Source: Colletes latitarsis (lineage: Eukaryota; Arthropoda; Insecta; Hymenoptera; Colletidae). Taken from it: 64,000 nt of DNA. Shown here piece after piece: positions 49,085 through 61,770 of this stretch (positions are counted from its first letter, which is position 1; the number at the start of each line of letters is the position of its first letter). The translations under genes and the position numbers were made by a program. A model generated the notes under the pieces. It did not search any database. It was not told the DNA's origin and saw only the letters and a list, made by a program, of their open reading frames with translations. The DNA lies in assembly GCF_051014445.1 (NCBI RefSeq), contig NW_027488367.1:23979501-24043500 (forward strand), written 5' to 3'.

Positions 49085-52000
49085 TACTTTCGCACACTTC
49101 ACATACTCGTTGAACAGATCCTGGATTATTTTCTAGTTTGGATCACATAGTAATGTGGTACCACACTGAAACAGTCGATTAAACCAGGTTTTGATCAATA
49201 TTTTTGAGGATAACGCATGTTAGGTCTAGTTTAGGCCTGGGATTTGCCCTCATCAGACTCATACTTTCGCATACTTCAAATACTTGTTGAACAGGTCCTG
49301 GGTTTTTTTCTGGTTTGGATCACGTAGTAATGTGGTACCACACTGAAACAGTCGATTAAACCAGGTTTCGGTCAATATTTTTGAGGACAACGCATGTTAG
49401 GTCTAGGTTAGGCCGAGGATTTTCACTCATCAAACTCATACTTTCGCATTCTCCACATACTTGTTGAACGGATCCTGGGTTTTTACTGGTTTGGATCACG
49501 TAGCAATGTGGTACCACACTGAAACATTCAATTAAACCTGGTTTCCATCAATATCTTAGAGGACAACGGAAGTTAGGTCTGGGATTGGTCTGGGATTTGC
49601 CCTCATCAGGCACATACTTTCGCGTTTTTCACATACTTGTTTTACGGATCCTGGGTTTTTACTGGTTTGGATCACGTAGCAATGTGGTACCACACTGAAA
49701 CATTCAATTAAACCTGGTCTTGATAAATATTTTTGAGGACAACGCATGTTAGGTTTGGGTTAGGTCTAGGATTTGCCCTCATCAGGCTCATACATTCGCA
49801 TATTTCTCATACTTCATGGCTAGATCCTGGGCTGTTTCTGGATTGTGTCACGTAGTAATGTGGGACCACACTGAAACAAACAATTAAACCTGGTCTTGAT
49901 AAATATTTTTGAGGATAACGCATGTTAGGTCTAGCTTAGGCCGGGGTTTTTCACTCATCAGACTCATACTTTCGCATTCTTCACATACTTGTTGAACGGA
50001 TCCTGGGTTTTTACTGGTTTGGATCACGTAGTAATGTGGTACCACGGTGAAACAGTCAATTAAAACTGGTTTCGATCAATATCTTAGAGGATAACGCATG
50101 TTAGGTCTGGGTTAGGTCTAGGATTTGCCCTCATCAGGCTCATACTTTCGCATATTTCTCATACTTCATGGCTGGATCCTGGGCTATTTCTGGATTGGAT
50201 CACGTAGTAATGTGGTACCACACTGCAACTGTCAATTAAACCTGGTTTTGATCAATATTTTAGAGAACAATTCATGTTAGGTCCAGGTTAGGTCTGGGGT
50301 TTGCTCTCATCAGGCTCATTCTTTCCCATATTTCTCATACTTGATGGCTAGATCCTGGGCTCTTTCTGGATTGCATCACGTAGTAATGAAGTACAACACT
50401 GAAACAGTCAATTAAACCTGGTTTCCATCAATATCTTAGAGGACAACGCAAGTTAGGTCTGGGATTGGTCTGGGATTTGCCCTCATCAGGCTCATACTTT
50501 CGCGTTTTTCACATACTTGTTGAACAGATCCTGGGTCTTTTCCGGTTTGGGTCACGTAGTAGTGTGGCACCACACTGAAACAGTCGATTAAACCTGGTTT
50601 CGATCAATATTTTTGAGGATAACGCATGTTAGGTCTAGGTTAGGCCGGGGATTTTAGCTCAGCAGACTCATACTTTCGCATTCTTCACATACTTGTTGAA
50701 CGGATCCTGGGTTTTTACACGCTTGGATCACGTAGTAATGTGGTACCACACTGAAACATTCAATTAAACCTGGTCTTGATAAATATTTTTTTATCAGTCC
50801 ATCAAACCTGGTTTCGCTCAATATTTTAGAAGATAACGCATGTTAGGTCTAGGTTAGGTTCGGGATTTGCCCTCATCAGGGTCATACTTTCGCAGTTTTA
50901 ACATGCATGTTGACCTGATCGAGGGTTTTTTCTGCTTTGGATCACGTAGTAAAGTGGTACCACAACTAAAACAGTCAATTAAACCTGGTTTCGATCACTA
51001 TTTTAGAGGATAACGCAATTTAGGTTTGGGATAGGTCTGGGATTAGCCCTCATCAGACTCATACTTTCGCTCACTTCACATACTCGTTGAGAAGATCCTG
51101 GGTTTTTTTCTGGTTTGGATCACGTAGTAATGTGGTACCACACTGAAACAGTCGATTAAGCCTGGTTTCGATTAATATTTTTGGGATAACGCATGTTAGG
51201 TCTGGGATAGGTCTGGGATTTGCCCTCATCATGCTCATACTTTCGCAGTTTTAACATGCATGTTGACCTGATCGAGGGTTTTTTCTGCTTTGGATCACGT
51301 AGTAAAGTGGTACCACACTAAAACAGTCAATTAAACCTGGTTTCGATCAATATTTTAGAGGATAACGCATGTTAGGTCTGGGATAGGTCTGGGATTTGCC
51401 CTCATCATACTCATACTTTCGCACACTTCACATACTCGTTGAACAGATCCTGGATTATTTTCTAGTTTGGATCACATAGTAATGTGGTACCACACTGAAA
51501 CAGTCGATTAAACCAGGTTTTGATCAATATTTTTGAGGATAACGCATGTTAGGTCTAGTTTAGGCCTGGGATTTGCCCTCATCAGACTCATACTTTCGCA
51601 TACTTCAAATACTTGTTGAACAGGTCCTGGGTTTTTTTCTGGTTTGGATCACGTAGTAATGTGGTACCACACTGAAACAGTCGATTAAACCAGGTTTCGG
51701 TCAATATTTTTGAGGACAACGCATGTTAGGTCTAGGTTAGGCCGAGGATTTTCACTCATCAAACTCATACTTTCGCATTCTCCACATACTTGTTGAACGG
51801 ATCCTGGGTTTTTACTGGTTTGGATCACGTAGCAATGTGGTACCACACTGAAACATTCAATTAAACCTGGTTTCCATCAATATCTTAGAGGACAACGGAA
51901 GTTAGGTCTGGGATTGGTCTGGGATTTGCCCTCATCAGGCACATACTTTCGCGTTTTTCACATACTTGTTGTACGGATCCTGGGTTTTTACTGGTTTGGA

Positions 52001-53120
52001 TCACGTAGCAATGTGGTACCACACTGAAACATTCAATTAAACCTGGTCTTGATAAATATTTTTGAGGACAACGCATGTTAGGTTTGGGTTAGGTCTAGGA
52101 TTTGCCCTCATCAGGCTCATACATTCGCATATTTCTCATACTTCATGGCTAGATCCTGGGCTGTTTCTGGATTGTGTCACGTAGTAATGTGGGACCACAC
52201 TGAAACAAACAATTAAACCTGGTCTTGATAAATATTTTTGAGGATAACGCATGTTAGGTCTAGCTTAGGCCGGGGTTTTTCACTCATCAGACTCATACTT
52301 TCGCATTCTTCACATACTTGTTGAACGGATCCTGGGTTTTTACTGGTTTGAATCACGTAGTAATGTGGTACCACGGTGAAACAGTCAATTAAAACTGGTT
52401 TCGATCAATATCTTAGAGGATAACGCATGTTAGGTCTGGGTTAGGTCTAGGATTTGCCCTCATCAGGCTCATACTTTCGCATATTTCTCATACTTCATGG
52501 CTGGATCCTGGGCTATTTCTGGATTGGATCACGTAGTAATGTGGTACCACACTGCAACTGTCAATTAAACCTGGTTTTGATCAATATTTTAGAGAACAAT
52601 TCATGTTAGGTCCAGGTTAGGTCTGGGGTTTGCTCTCATCAGGCTCATTCTTTCCCATATTTCTCATACTTGATGGCTAGATCCTGGGCTCTTTCTGGAT
52701 TGCATCACGTAGTAATGAAGTACAACACTGAAACAGTCAATTAAACCTGGTTTCCATCAATATCTTAGAGGACAACGCAAGTTAGGTCTGGGATTGGTCT
52801 GGGATTTGCCCTCATCAGGCTCATACTTTCGCGTTTTTCACATACTTGTTGAACAGATCCTGGGTCTTTTCCGGTTTGGGTCACGTAGTAGTGTGGCACC
52901 ACACTGAAACAGTCGATTAAACCTGGTTTCGATCAATATTTTTGAGGATAACGCATGTTAGGTCTAGGTTAGGCCGGGGATTTTCACTCAGCAGACTCAT
53001 ACTTTCGCATTCTTCCCATACTTGTTGAACGGATCCTGGGTTTTTACACGCTTGGATCACGTAGTAATGTGGTACCACACTGAAACATTCAATTAAACCT
53101 GGTCTTGATAAATATTTTAG
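49085..53120 (+). repeat. Duplicated about 1.7-kb segment at an offset of 2329 bp with an odd spacer
   Basis: Positions about 49085-50795 are repeated at about 51414-53120 (markers 49091/51420 and 49556/51885). The offset is 13 monomers plus a remainder, because the intervening 50796-51413 segment begins with an out-of-phase joint. Shared rare variants include CTGGATTATTTTCTAG, CAGGTCCTGGG and CATTCTCCACATAC. Confidence 0.72.
50766..50804 (+). repeat. Out-of-phase joint: 38-bp partial monomer
   Basis: Consecutive AAACCTGG landmarks lie only 38 bp apart (50766 and 50804) instead of 176. AAATATT runs directly into a T-tract and then ATCAGTCCATCAAACC. It is the only clear break of monomer phase I noticed in the array. 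Confidence 0.75.
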
Positions 53121-53149
53121 AGGATAACGCATGTTAGGTCTGGGTTAGG

Positions 53150-55951
53150 TCTAGGATTTTTCCTCATCAGGCTCATACATTCGCATACTTCTCATACTTC
53201 ATGGCTAGATGCTGGGCTGTTTCTGGATTCTATCACGTAGTAATGTGGTACCACGCTGAAACAGTCAATTAAACCTGGTTTCGATCAATATTTTAGAGGA
53301 TAACGCAAGTTAGGTCTGGGTTAGGTCTGGGATTCGCCCTCATCAGGCTCATACTTTCGCGTTTTTCACATACTTGTTGAACTGATCCTGGGTTTTTTCT
53401 GGTTTGGATCACGTAGTAATGTGGTACCACACTGAAACAGTCGATTAAACCCGGTTTCGATCAATATTTTAGAGGATAACGCAAGTTAAGTCTGGCATAG
53501 GTCTGGGATTTGACCTCATCAGACTCATACTTTCGCACACTTACAATACTCGTTGAGCAGATCCTGGGTTATTTTCTGGTTTGGATCACATAGTAATGTG
53601 GTACCACACTGAAACAGTAGATTAAACCAGGTTTCGATCAATATTTTAGAGAATAATTCATGTTAGGTCTAGGTTAGGCCTGGGATTTTCACTCATCAGA
53701 CTCATACTTTCGCATTCTTCACATACTTGTTGAACGGATCCTGGGTTTTTTCTGGTTTGGATCACGTAGTAATGTGGGACCACACTGAAACAGTCAATTA
53801 AACCTGGTTTCGATCAATATTTTAGAGAATAATTCATGTTAGGTTTAGGTTAGGTCTGGGATTTGCTCTCATCAGGCTCATTCTTTCGCATATTTCCCAT
53901 ACTTGATGGCTAGATCCTGGGCTTTATCTGGATTGCATCACGTAGTAATGTAGTACAACACTGAAACAGTCAATTAAACCTGGTTTCCATCTATATCTTA
54001 GAGGACAACGCAAGTTAGGTCTGGGATAGGTCTGGGATTTGCCCTCATCAGGGTCATACTTTCGCAGTTCTAACATACATGTTGACCTGATCGAGTGTTT
54101 TTTCTGCTTTGGATCACGTAGTAAAGTGGTACCACATTGAAACAGTCCATTAAACCTGGTTTGGATCAATATTTTAGTGGATAACGCATGTTAGGTCTAG
54201 GTTAGGCCTGGGATTTTCACTCATCAGACTCATACTTTCGCATTCTTCACATACTTGTTGGACGGATCCTGGGTTTTTTCTGGTTTGGATCAAGTAGTAA
54301 TGTGGGACCACACTGAAACAATCAATTAAACCAGGTCATGATAAATATTTTAGAGGATGACGCATGTTAGGTCTGAGTTAGGTCTAGGATTTGCCCTCGT
54401 CAGGCTCATACTTTCGCATATTTCTCGTACTTCATGGCTAGATCCTGGGCTATTTCTGGATTGCATCACGTAGTAATGAAGTACAACACTGAAACAGTCA
54501 ATTAAACCTGGTTTCCATCAATATTTTAGAGGACAACGCATGTTAGGTCTAGGTAAGGCCTGGGATTTGCCCTCATCAGGGTCATACTTTCGCAGTTTTA
54601 ACATACATGTTGACCTGATCGAGGGTTCTTAATGCTTTGGATCACGTAGTAAAGTGGTACCACACTGAAACAGTCCATTAAACCTGGTTTGGATCAATAT
54701 TTTAGAGGATAACGCATGTTAGGTCTAGGTTAGCCCTGGGAATTTCACTCATCAGACTCATACTTTCGCATTCTTCACATACTTGTTGAACGGATCCTGG
54801 GTTTTTTCTGGCTTGGTTCACGTAGTAATGTGGTACCACACTGAAACATTCAATTAAACTTGGTCTTGATAAATATTTTAGAGGATAACGCATGTTAGGT
54901 TTGGGTTAGGTCTAGGATTTGTCCTCATCAGGCTCATACATTCGCATATTTCTCATACTTCATGGCTAGATCCTGGGCTGTTTCTGGATTGTATCACGTA
55001 GTAATGTGGTACCACGCTAAAACAGTCGATTAAACCTGGTTTCGATCAATATTTTAGAGGATAACGCAAGTTAGGTCTGGGTTAGGTCTGGGATTCGCCC
55101 TCATCAGGCTCATACTTTCCCGTTTTTCACATACTTGTTGAACTGATCCTGGGTTTTTTCTGGTTTGGATCACGTAGTAATGTGGTACCACACTGAAACA
55201 GTCGATTAAACCCGGTTTCGATTAATATTTTAGAGGATAACGCAAGTTAAGTCTGGGATAGGTCTGGGATTTGACCTGATCAGACTCATACTTTCGCACA
55301 CTTACAATACTCGTTGAGCAGATCCTGGGTTATTTTCTGGTTTGGATCACATAGTAATGTGGTACCACACTGAAACAGTAGATTAAACCAGGTTTCGATC
55401 AATATTTTAGAGAATAATTCATGTTAGGTCTAGGTTAGGCCTGGGATTTTCACTCATCAGACTCATACTTTCGCATTCTTCACATACTTGTTGAACGGAT
55501 CCTGGGTTTTTTCTGGTTTGGATCACGTAGTAATGTGGGACCACACTGAAATAGTCAATTAAACCTGGTTTCGATCAATATTTTAGAGAATAATTCATGT
55601 TAGGTTTAGGTTAGGTCTGGGATTTGCTCTCATCAGGCTCATTCTTTCGCATATTTCCCGTACTTGATGGCTATATCCTGGGCTTTTTCTGGATTGCATC
55701 ACGTAGTAATGAAGTACAACACTGAAACAGTCAATTAAACCTGGTTTCCATCTATATCTTAGAGGACAACGCAAGTTAGGTCTGGGATAGGTCTGGGATT
55801 TGCCCTCATCAGGGTCATACCTTCGCAGTTCTAACATACATGTTGACCTGATCGAGTGTTTTTTCTGCTTTGGATCACGTAGTAAAGTGGGACCACACTG
55901 AAGCAGTCCATTAAACCTGGTTTGGATCAATATTTTAGAGGATAACGCATG
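53150..55951 (+). repeat. Pair of about 1.04-kb copies 1761 bp apart (ten monomers)
   Basis: Positions about 53150-54190 recur at about 54911-55951 (marker TAACGCAAGTTAGG at 53301 and 55062). Shared rare variants are CACTTACAATACTCGTTGAG, AACAGTAGATTAAACC and CAGTTCTAACATACATG. Between them lie about four ordinary monomers. Confidence 0.68.
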
Positions 55952-58900
55952 TTAGGTCTAGGTTAGCCCTGGGATTTTCACTCATCAGACTCATACTTTC
56001 GCATTCTTCACATACTTGTTGAACGGATCCTGGGTTTTTTCTGGTTTGGATCCCGTAGTAATGTGGGACCACACTGAAACAGTCAATTAAACCTGGTTTC
56101 AATCAATATTTTAGAGGATAACGCAAGTTAGGTCTGGGATAGGTCTGGGATTTGCCCTCATCAGGGTCATACTTTCGCAGTTTTATCATACATGTTGACG
56201 TGATCGAGGGTTTTTTCTGCTTTGGATCACGTAGTAAAGTGGTACCACACTGAAACAGTCCACTAAACCTGGTTTGGATCAATATTTTGGAGGATAACGC
56301 ATGTTAGGTCTGTTTTAGGCCGGGGATTTGCCCTCGTCAGGCTCATACTTTCGCATATTTCTCAGACTTCATGGCTAGATCCTGGGCTATTTCTGGATTA
56401 GATCACGTAGTAATGTGCTACCACACTGAAACATTCAATTAAAGCAGGTCTTGATAAATATTTTAGAGGAAAACACATGTTAGGTCTGGGTCAGGTCTAG
56501 AATTTGCCCTCATCAGGCTCATACTTTCGCATATTTTTCATACTTCATGGCTACATCCTGGGCTGTTTCTGGTTTGGATCACGTAGCAATGTGGTACCAC
56601 ACTGAAACAGTCAATTAAACCTGGTCTTGATAAATATTTTAGAGGATAACGCATGTTAGGTCTGGGATAGGTCTAGGATTTGCCCTCATCAGACTCATAC
56701 TTTCGCACACTTCACATACTCGTTGAACAGATCCTGGGCTATTTTCTGGTTTGGATCACATAGTAATGTGGTACCACACTGAAACAGTCGATTAAACCAG
56801 GTTTCGATCAATATTTTTGAGGATAACGCATGTTAGGTCTAGGTTAGGCCAGGGATTTTCACTCATCAGACTCATACTTTCGCATTCTTCACATACTTGT
56901 TGAACGGATCCTGGGTTTTTTCTGGTTTGGATCACGTAGTAAAGTGGTACCACAACTAAAACAGTCAATTAAACCTGGTTTCGATCATTATTTTAGAGGA
57001 TAACGCAAGTTAGGTCTGGGATAGGTCTGGGATTTGCCTTCATCAGGGTCATACTTTCGCAGTTCTAACATACATATTGACCTGATCGAGTGTTTTTTCT
57101 GCTTTGGATCACGTAGTAAAGTGGTACCACACTGAAACAGTCGATTAAACCTGGTTTGGATCAATATTTTAGAGGATAACGCATGTTAGGTCTAGGTTAG
57201 GTCTGGGGTTTTCACTCATCAGACTCATACTTTCGCATTCTTCACATACTTGTTGAACGGATCCTGGGTTTTTTCTGGTTCGGATCACGTAGTAATGTGG
57301 GACCACACCGAAACAATCAATTAAACCTGGTCTTGATAAATATTTTAGAGGATAACGCATGTCAGGTCTGGGATAGGTCTGTGATTTGACCTCATCAGGC
57401 TCATACTTTCGCATATTTCTCATACTTCATGGCTAGATCCTCGGCTATTTCTGGATTGGATCACGTAGTAATGTGGTGCCACACTGAAACAGTCCACTAA
57501 ACCTTGTTTGGATCAATATTTTAGAGGATAACGCATGTTAGGTCTGTTTTAGGCCGGGGATTTTCACTCATCTGACTCATACTTTCGCATTCTTCACATA
57601 CTTGTTGAACGGATCCTGGGTTTTTTCTGGTTTGGATCACGTAGTAGTGTGGTACCACACTGAAACTGTCCATTAAACCTGGTTTCGATCAATATTTTTG
57701 AGGATAGCGCATGTTAGGTCTAGGTTAGGCCTGGGATTTTCACTCATCAGACTCATTCTTTCGCATTCTTCACATACTTGTTGAACGGATCCTGGGTTTT
57801 TTCTGGTGTGGATCACGTAGTAAAGTGGTACCACACTAAAACAGTCAATTAAACCTGGTTTCGATCAACATTTTAGAGGATAGCGAAAGTTATGTCTAGT
57901 TCAGGCCTGGGATTTGCCCTCATCAGACTCATACTTTCGCATACTTCACATACTTGTCGAACAGATCCTGGGTTTTTTTCTGGTTTGGATCACGTAGTAA
58001 TGTGGTACCACACTGAAACAGTCAATTAAACCTGGTTTCGATCAATATTTTAGAGGATAACGCCAGTTAGGTCTGGAATCGGTCTGGGATTTGCCCTCAT
58101 CAGGCTCATACTTTCGCGTTTTTCACATACTGGTTGAACAGATCCTGGGTTTTTTTCTGGTTTGGATCACGTAGTAGTGTGGTACCACACTGAAACTGTC
58201 CATTAAACCTGGTTTCGATCAATATTTTTGAGGATAACGCATGTTAGGTCTAGGTTAGGCCGAGGATTTTCACTCATCAGACTCATACATTCGCATTCTT
58301 CACATACTTGTTGAACGGATCCTGGGGTTTTACTGGTTTGGATCACGTAGTAATGTGGTACCACACTGAAACAGTCAATTAAACCTGGTTTCGATCAATA
58401 TTTTAGAGGATAACGCAAGTTAGGTCTGGAATCGGTCTGGGATTTGCCCTCATCAGGCTCATACTTTCGCGTTTTTCACATACTTGTTGAACGGATCCTG
58501 GGGTTTTTCTGGATTGCATCACGTAGTAATGAAGTACAACACTGAAACAGTCAATTAAACCAAGTTTCCATCAATATTTTAGAGGACAACGCATGCCAGG
58601 TCTAGGTTAGGCCTGGGATTTGCCCTCATCAGGGTCATACTTTCGCAGTTTTAACATACATGTTGACCTGATCGAGGGTTTTTTCTGCTTTGGATCACGT
58701 AGTAAAGTTGTATCACACTGAAGCTGTCCATTAAACCTGGTTTGGATCAATATTTTAGAGGATAACGCATGTTAGGTTTGGGTTAGGTCTAGGATTTGCC
58801 CTCGTCAGGCTCATACTTTCGCATATTTCTCATACTTCATGGCTAGATCCTGGGCTATTTCTGGATTGGAGCACGTAGTAATGTGGTACCACACTGAAAC

Positions 58901-60950
58901 AGTCCATTAAACCTGGTTTGGATCAATATTTTTGAGGATAACGCATGTTAGGTTTAGGTTAGGCCGGGGATTTTCACTCATCAGACTCATACTTTCGCAT
59001 TCTTCTCATACTTGTGGAACGGATCCTGGGTTTTTACTGGTTTGGATCACGTAGTAATGTGGTACCACACTGAAACATTCAATGAAACCTGGTCTTGATA
59101 AATATTTTAGAGAATAATTCATGTTAGGTCTAGGTAAGGTCAGGGATTTGCTCTCATCAGGCTCATTCTTTCGCATATTTCTCATACTTGATGGCTAGAT
59201 CCTGGGCTTTTTTTGGATTGCATCACGTAGTAATAATGTACAACACTGAAGCAGTCAATTAAACCTGGTTTCCATCAATATTTTTGAGTGTAATTCATGT
59301 TAGGTCTAGGTTAAGTCAGGGATTTGCTCTCATCAGGCTCATTCTATCGCATATTTCTCATACTTGATGGCTAGATCCTGGGCTTTTTTTGGATTGCATC
59401 ACGTAGTAATGAAGTTCAACACTGAAACTGTCAATTAAACCTGGTTTCCATCAATATTTTAGAGGACACCGCATGTCAGGTCTAGGTTAGGTCTTTGATT
59501 TGCTCTCATCAGGGTCATACTGTCGCAGTTTTAACTTACTTGTTGAACGGATCTTGGCTTTTTTCTGGTTTGGTTCACGTAGTAATGTGGTACTACACTG
59601 GAACATTCAATTAAACCTGGCTTTGATAAATATTTTAGAGGATAACGCATGTTAGGTTTGGGTTAGGTCTAGGATTTGACCTCATCAGACTCATACTTTC
59701 GCACACTTCACATACTTGTTGAACAGATCCTGGGTTTTTTCTGGTTTGGATCACGTAGTAGTGTGGTACCACACTGAAACAGTCCATTAAACCTGGTTGC
59801 GATCAATATTTTACAGGATAACGCATGTTAGGTCTGGGTTAGGTCTAGGATTTGCCCTGATCAGGCTCATACTTTCGCGTTTTTCACATACTGGTTGAAC
59901 AGATCCCGGGTTTTTTCTGGATTGGGTCACGTAGTAGTGTGGTACCACACTGAAACAGTCGATTAAACCTGGTTTCGATCAATATTTTTGAGGATAACGC
60001 ATGTTAGGTCTGGGTTAGGTCTAGGATTTCCCTCATCAGGCTCATTCTTTCGCATATTTCTCAAACTTGATGGCTAGATCCTGGGATTTTTCTGGATTGC
60101 ATCACGTAGTAATGTGGGACCACACTGAAACAGTCAATTAAACCTGGTTTCGATCAATATATTAGAGAATAACTCAAGTTAGGTCTAGGTTAGGTCTGGG
60201 ATTTGCTCTCATCAGGCTCATTCTTTCGCATATTTCTCATACTTGATGGCTAGATCCTGGGCTTTTTCTGGATTGCATCACGTAGTAATGTGGGACCACA
60301 CTGAAACAGTCAATTAAACCTGGTTTCGATCAATATTTTTGATGATAACGCATGTTAGGTTTGGGTTAGGGCTAGGATTTGCCCTCATCAGACTCATACT
60401 TGCGCAATCTTCACATACTTGTTGAACAGATTCTGGGCTTTTTCTGGTTTGATCCCGTAGTAATGTGGTACCACACTGAAACGGTCCATTAAACCTGGTG
60501 TCGATCAATATTTTAGAGGATAACGCATGTTATGTCTAGGTTAGGTCTGGGATTTGCCCTCATCAGACTCATACTTTCGCATATTTCTCAAACTTGTTGG
60601 CCAGATTCTGTGCTTTCACTGGTTTGGACACGTAGTAATGAGGTACCACACTGAAACGGTCGATTAAACCTGGTTTCGATCAATATTTTAGAGGATAACG
60701 CAAGTTATGCCTGGGATAGGTCTGGGAATTGCCCACATCAGGCTCATAGTTTCGCGTTTTTCACATACTTGTAGAACAGATCCTGGGTTTTTTCTGGTTT
60801 GGATCACGTAGTAATCTGGTACGACACTGAAACAGTCCATTAAACCTGGTTTCCATCAATATTTTGGAGGACAACGCAAGTTAGGTCTGGGATAGGTCTG
60901 GGATTTGCCCTCATCAGGGTCATGCTTTCGCATTTTTAACATACTTGTTG
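55952..60950 (+). repeat. Satellite block H: mixed monomers, no clear long HOR
   Basis: Monomers of all classes with several local oddities: GTCTGTTTTAGGCC at about 56310 and 57545, GGTCTGGAATCGGTC at about 58072 and 58427, and AATTCATG subtypes. Only two- to three-monomer similarities were seen. Confidence 0.5.
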
Positions 60951-61770
60951 AACAGATCCCGGGTTTTTTCTGGATTGGGTCACGTAGTAGTGTGGTACCA
61001 CACTGAAACAGTCGATTAAACCTGGTTTCGATCAATATTTTTGAGGATAACGCATATTAGGTCTAGGTTAGGCCGGGGATTTTCACTCATCAGACTCATA
61101 CTTTCGCATTCTTCACATACTTGTTGAACGGATCCTGGGTTTTTACTGGTTTGGATCACGTAGTAATGTGGTACCACACTGAAACATTCAATTAAACCTG
61201 GTCTTGATAAATATTTTAGAGGATAACGCATGTTAGGTCTGGGTTAGGTCTAGGATTTGCCCTCGTCAGGTTCATACTTCAGATATTTCTCATACTTCAT
61301 GGCTAGATCCTGGGCTATTTCTGGATTGTATCACGTAGTAATGTGGTACCACACAGAAACAGTCAATTAAACCTGGTTTCGATCAATATTTTAGTGGATA
61401 ACGCAAGTTAGGTCTGGGATAGGTCTGGGATTTGCCCACATCAGGCTCATACTTTCGCGTTTTTCACATACTTGTTGAACAGATCCCGGGTTTTTTCTGG
61501 ATTGGGTCACGTAATAGTGTGGTACCACACTGAAACAGTCGATTAAACGTGGTTTCGATCAATATTTTTGAGGATAACGCATGTTAGGTCTAGGTTAGGC
61601 CGGGGATTTTCACTCATCAGACTCATACTTTCGCATTCTTCACATACTTGTTGAACGGATCCTGGGTTTTTGCTGGTTTGGATCACGTAGTAATGTGGTA
61701 CCACACTGAAACATTCAATTAAACCTGGTCTTGATAAATATTTTAGAGGATAACGCATGTTAGGTCTGGG
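60951..61770 (+). repeat. Three-monomer (527-bp) repeated module
   Basis: The run with GATCCCGGGTTTTTTCTGG and GATTGGGTCACG at 60955 recurs at 61484. Marker segments at 61016 and 61543 are 527 bp apart. A third related copy starts near 63240. Confidence 0.6.
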
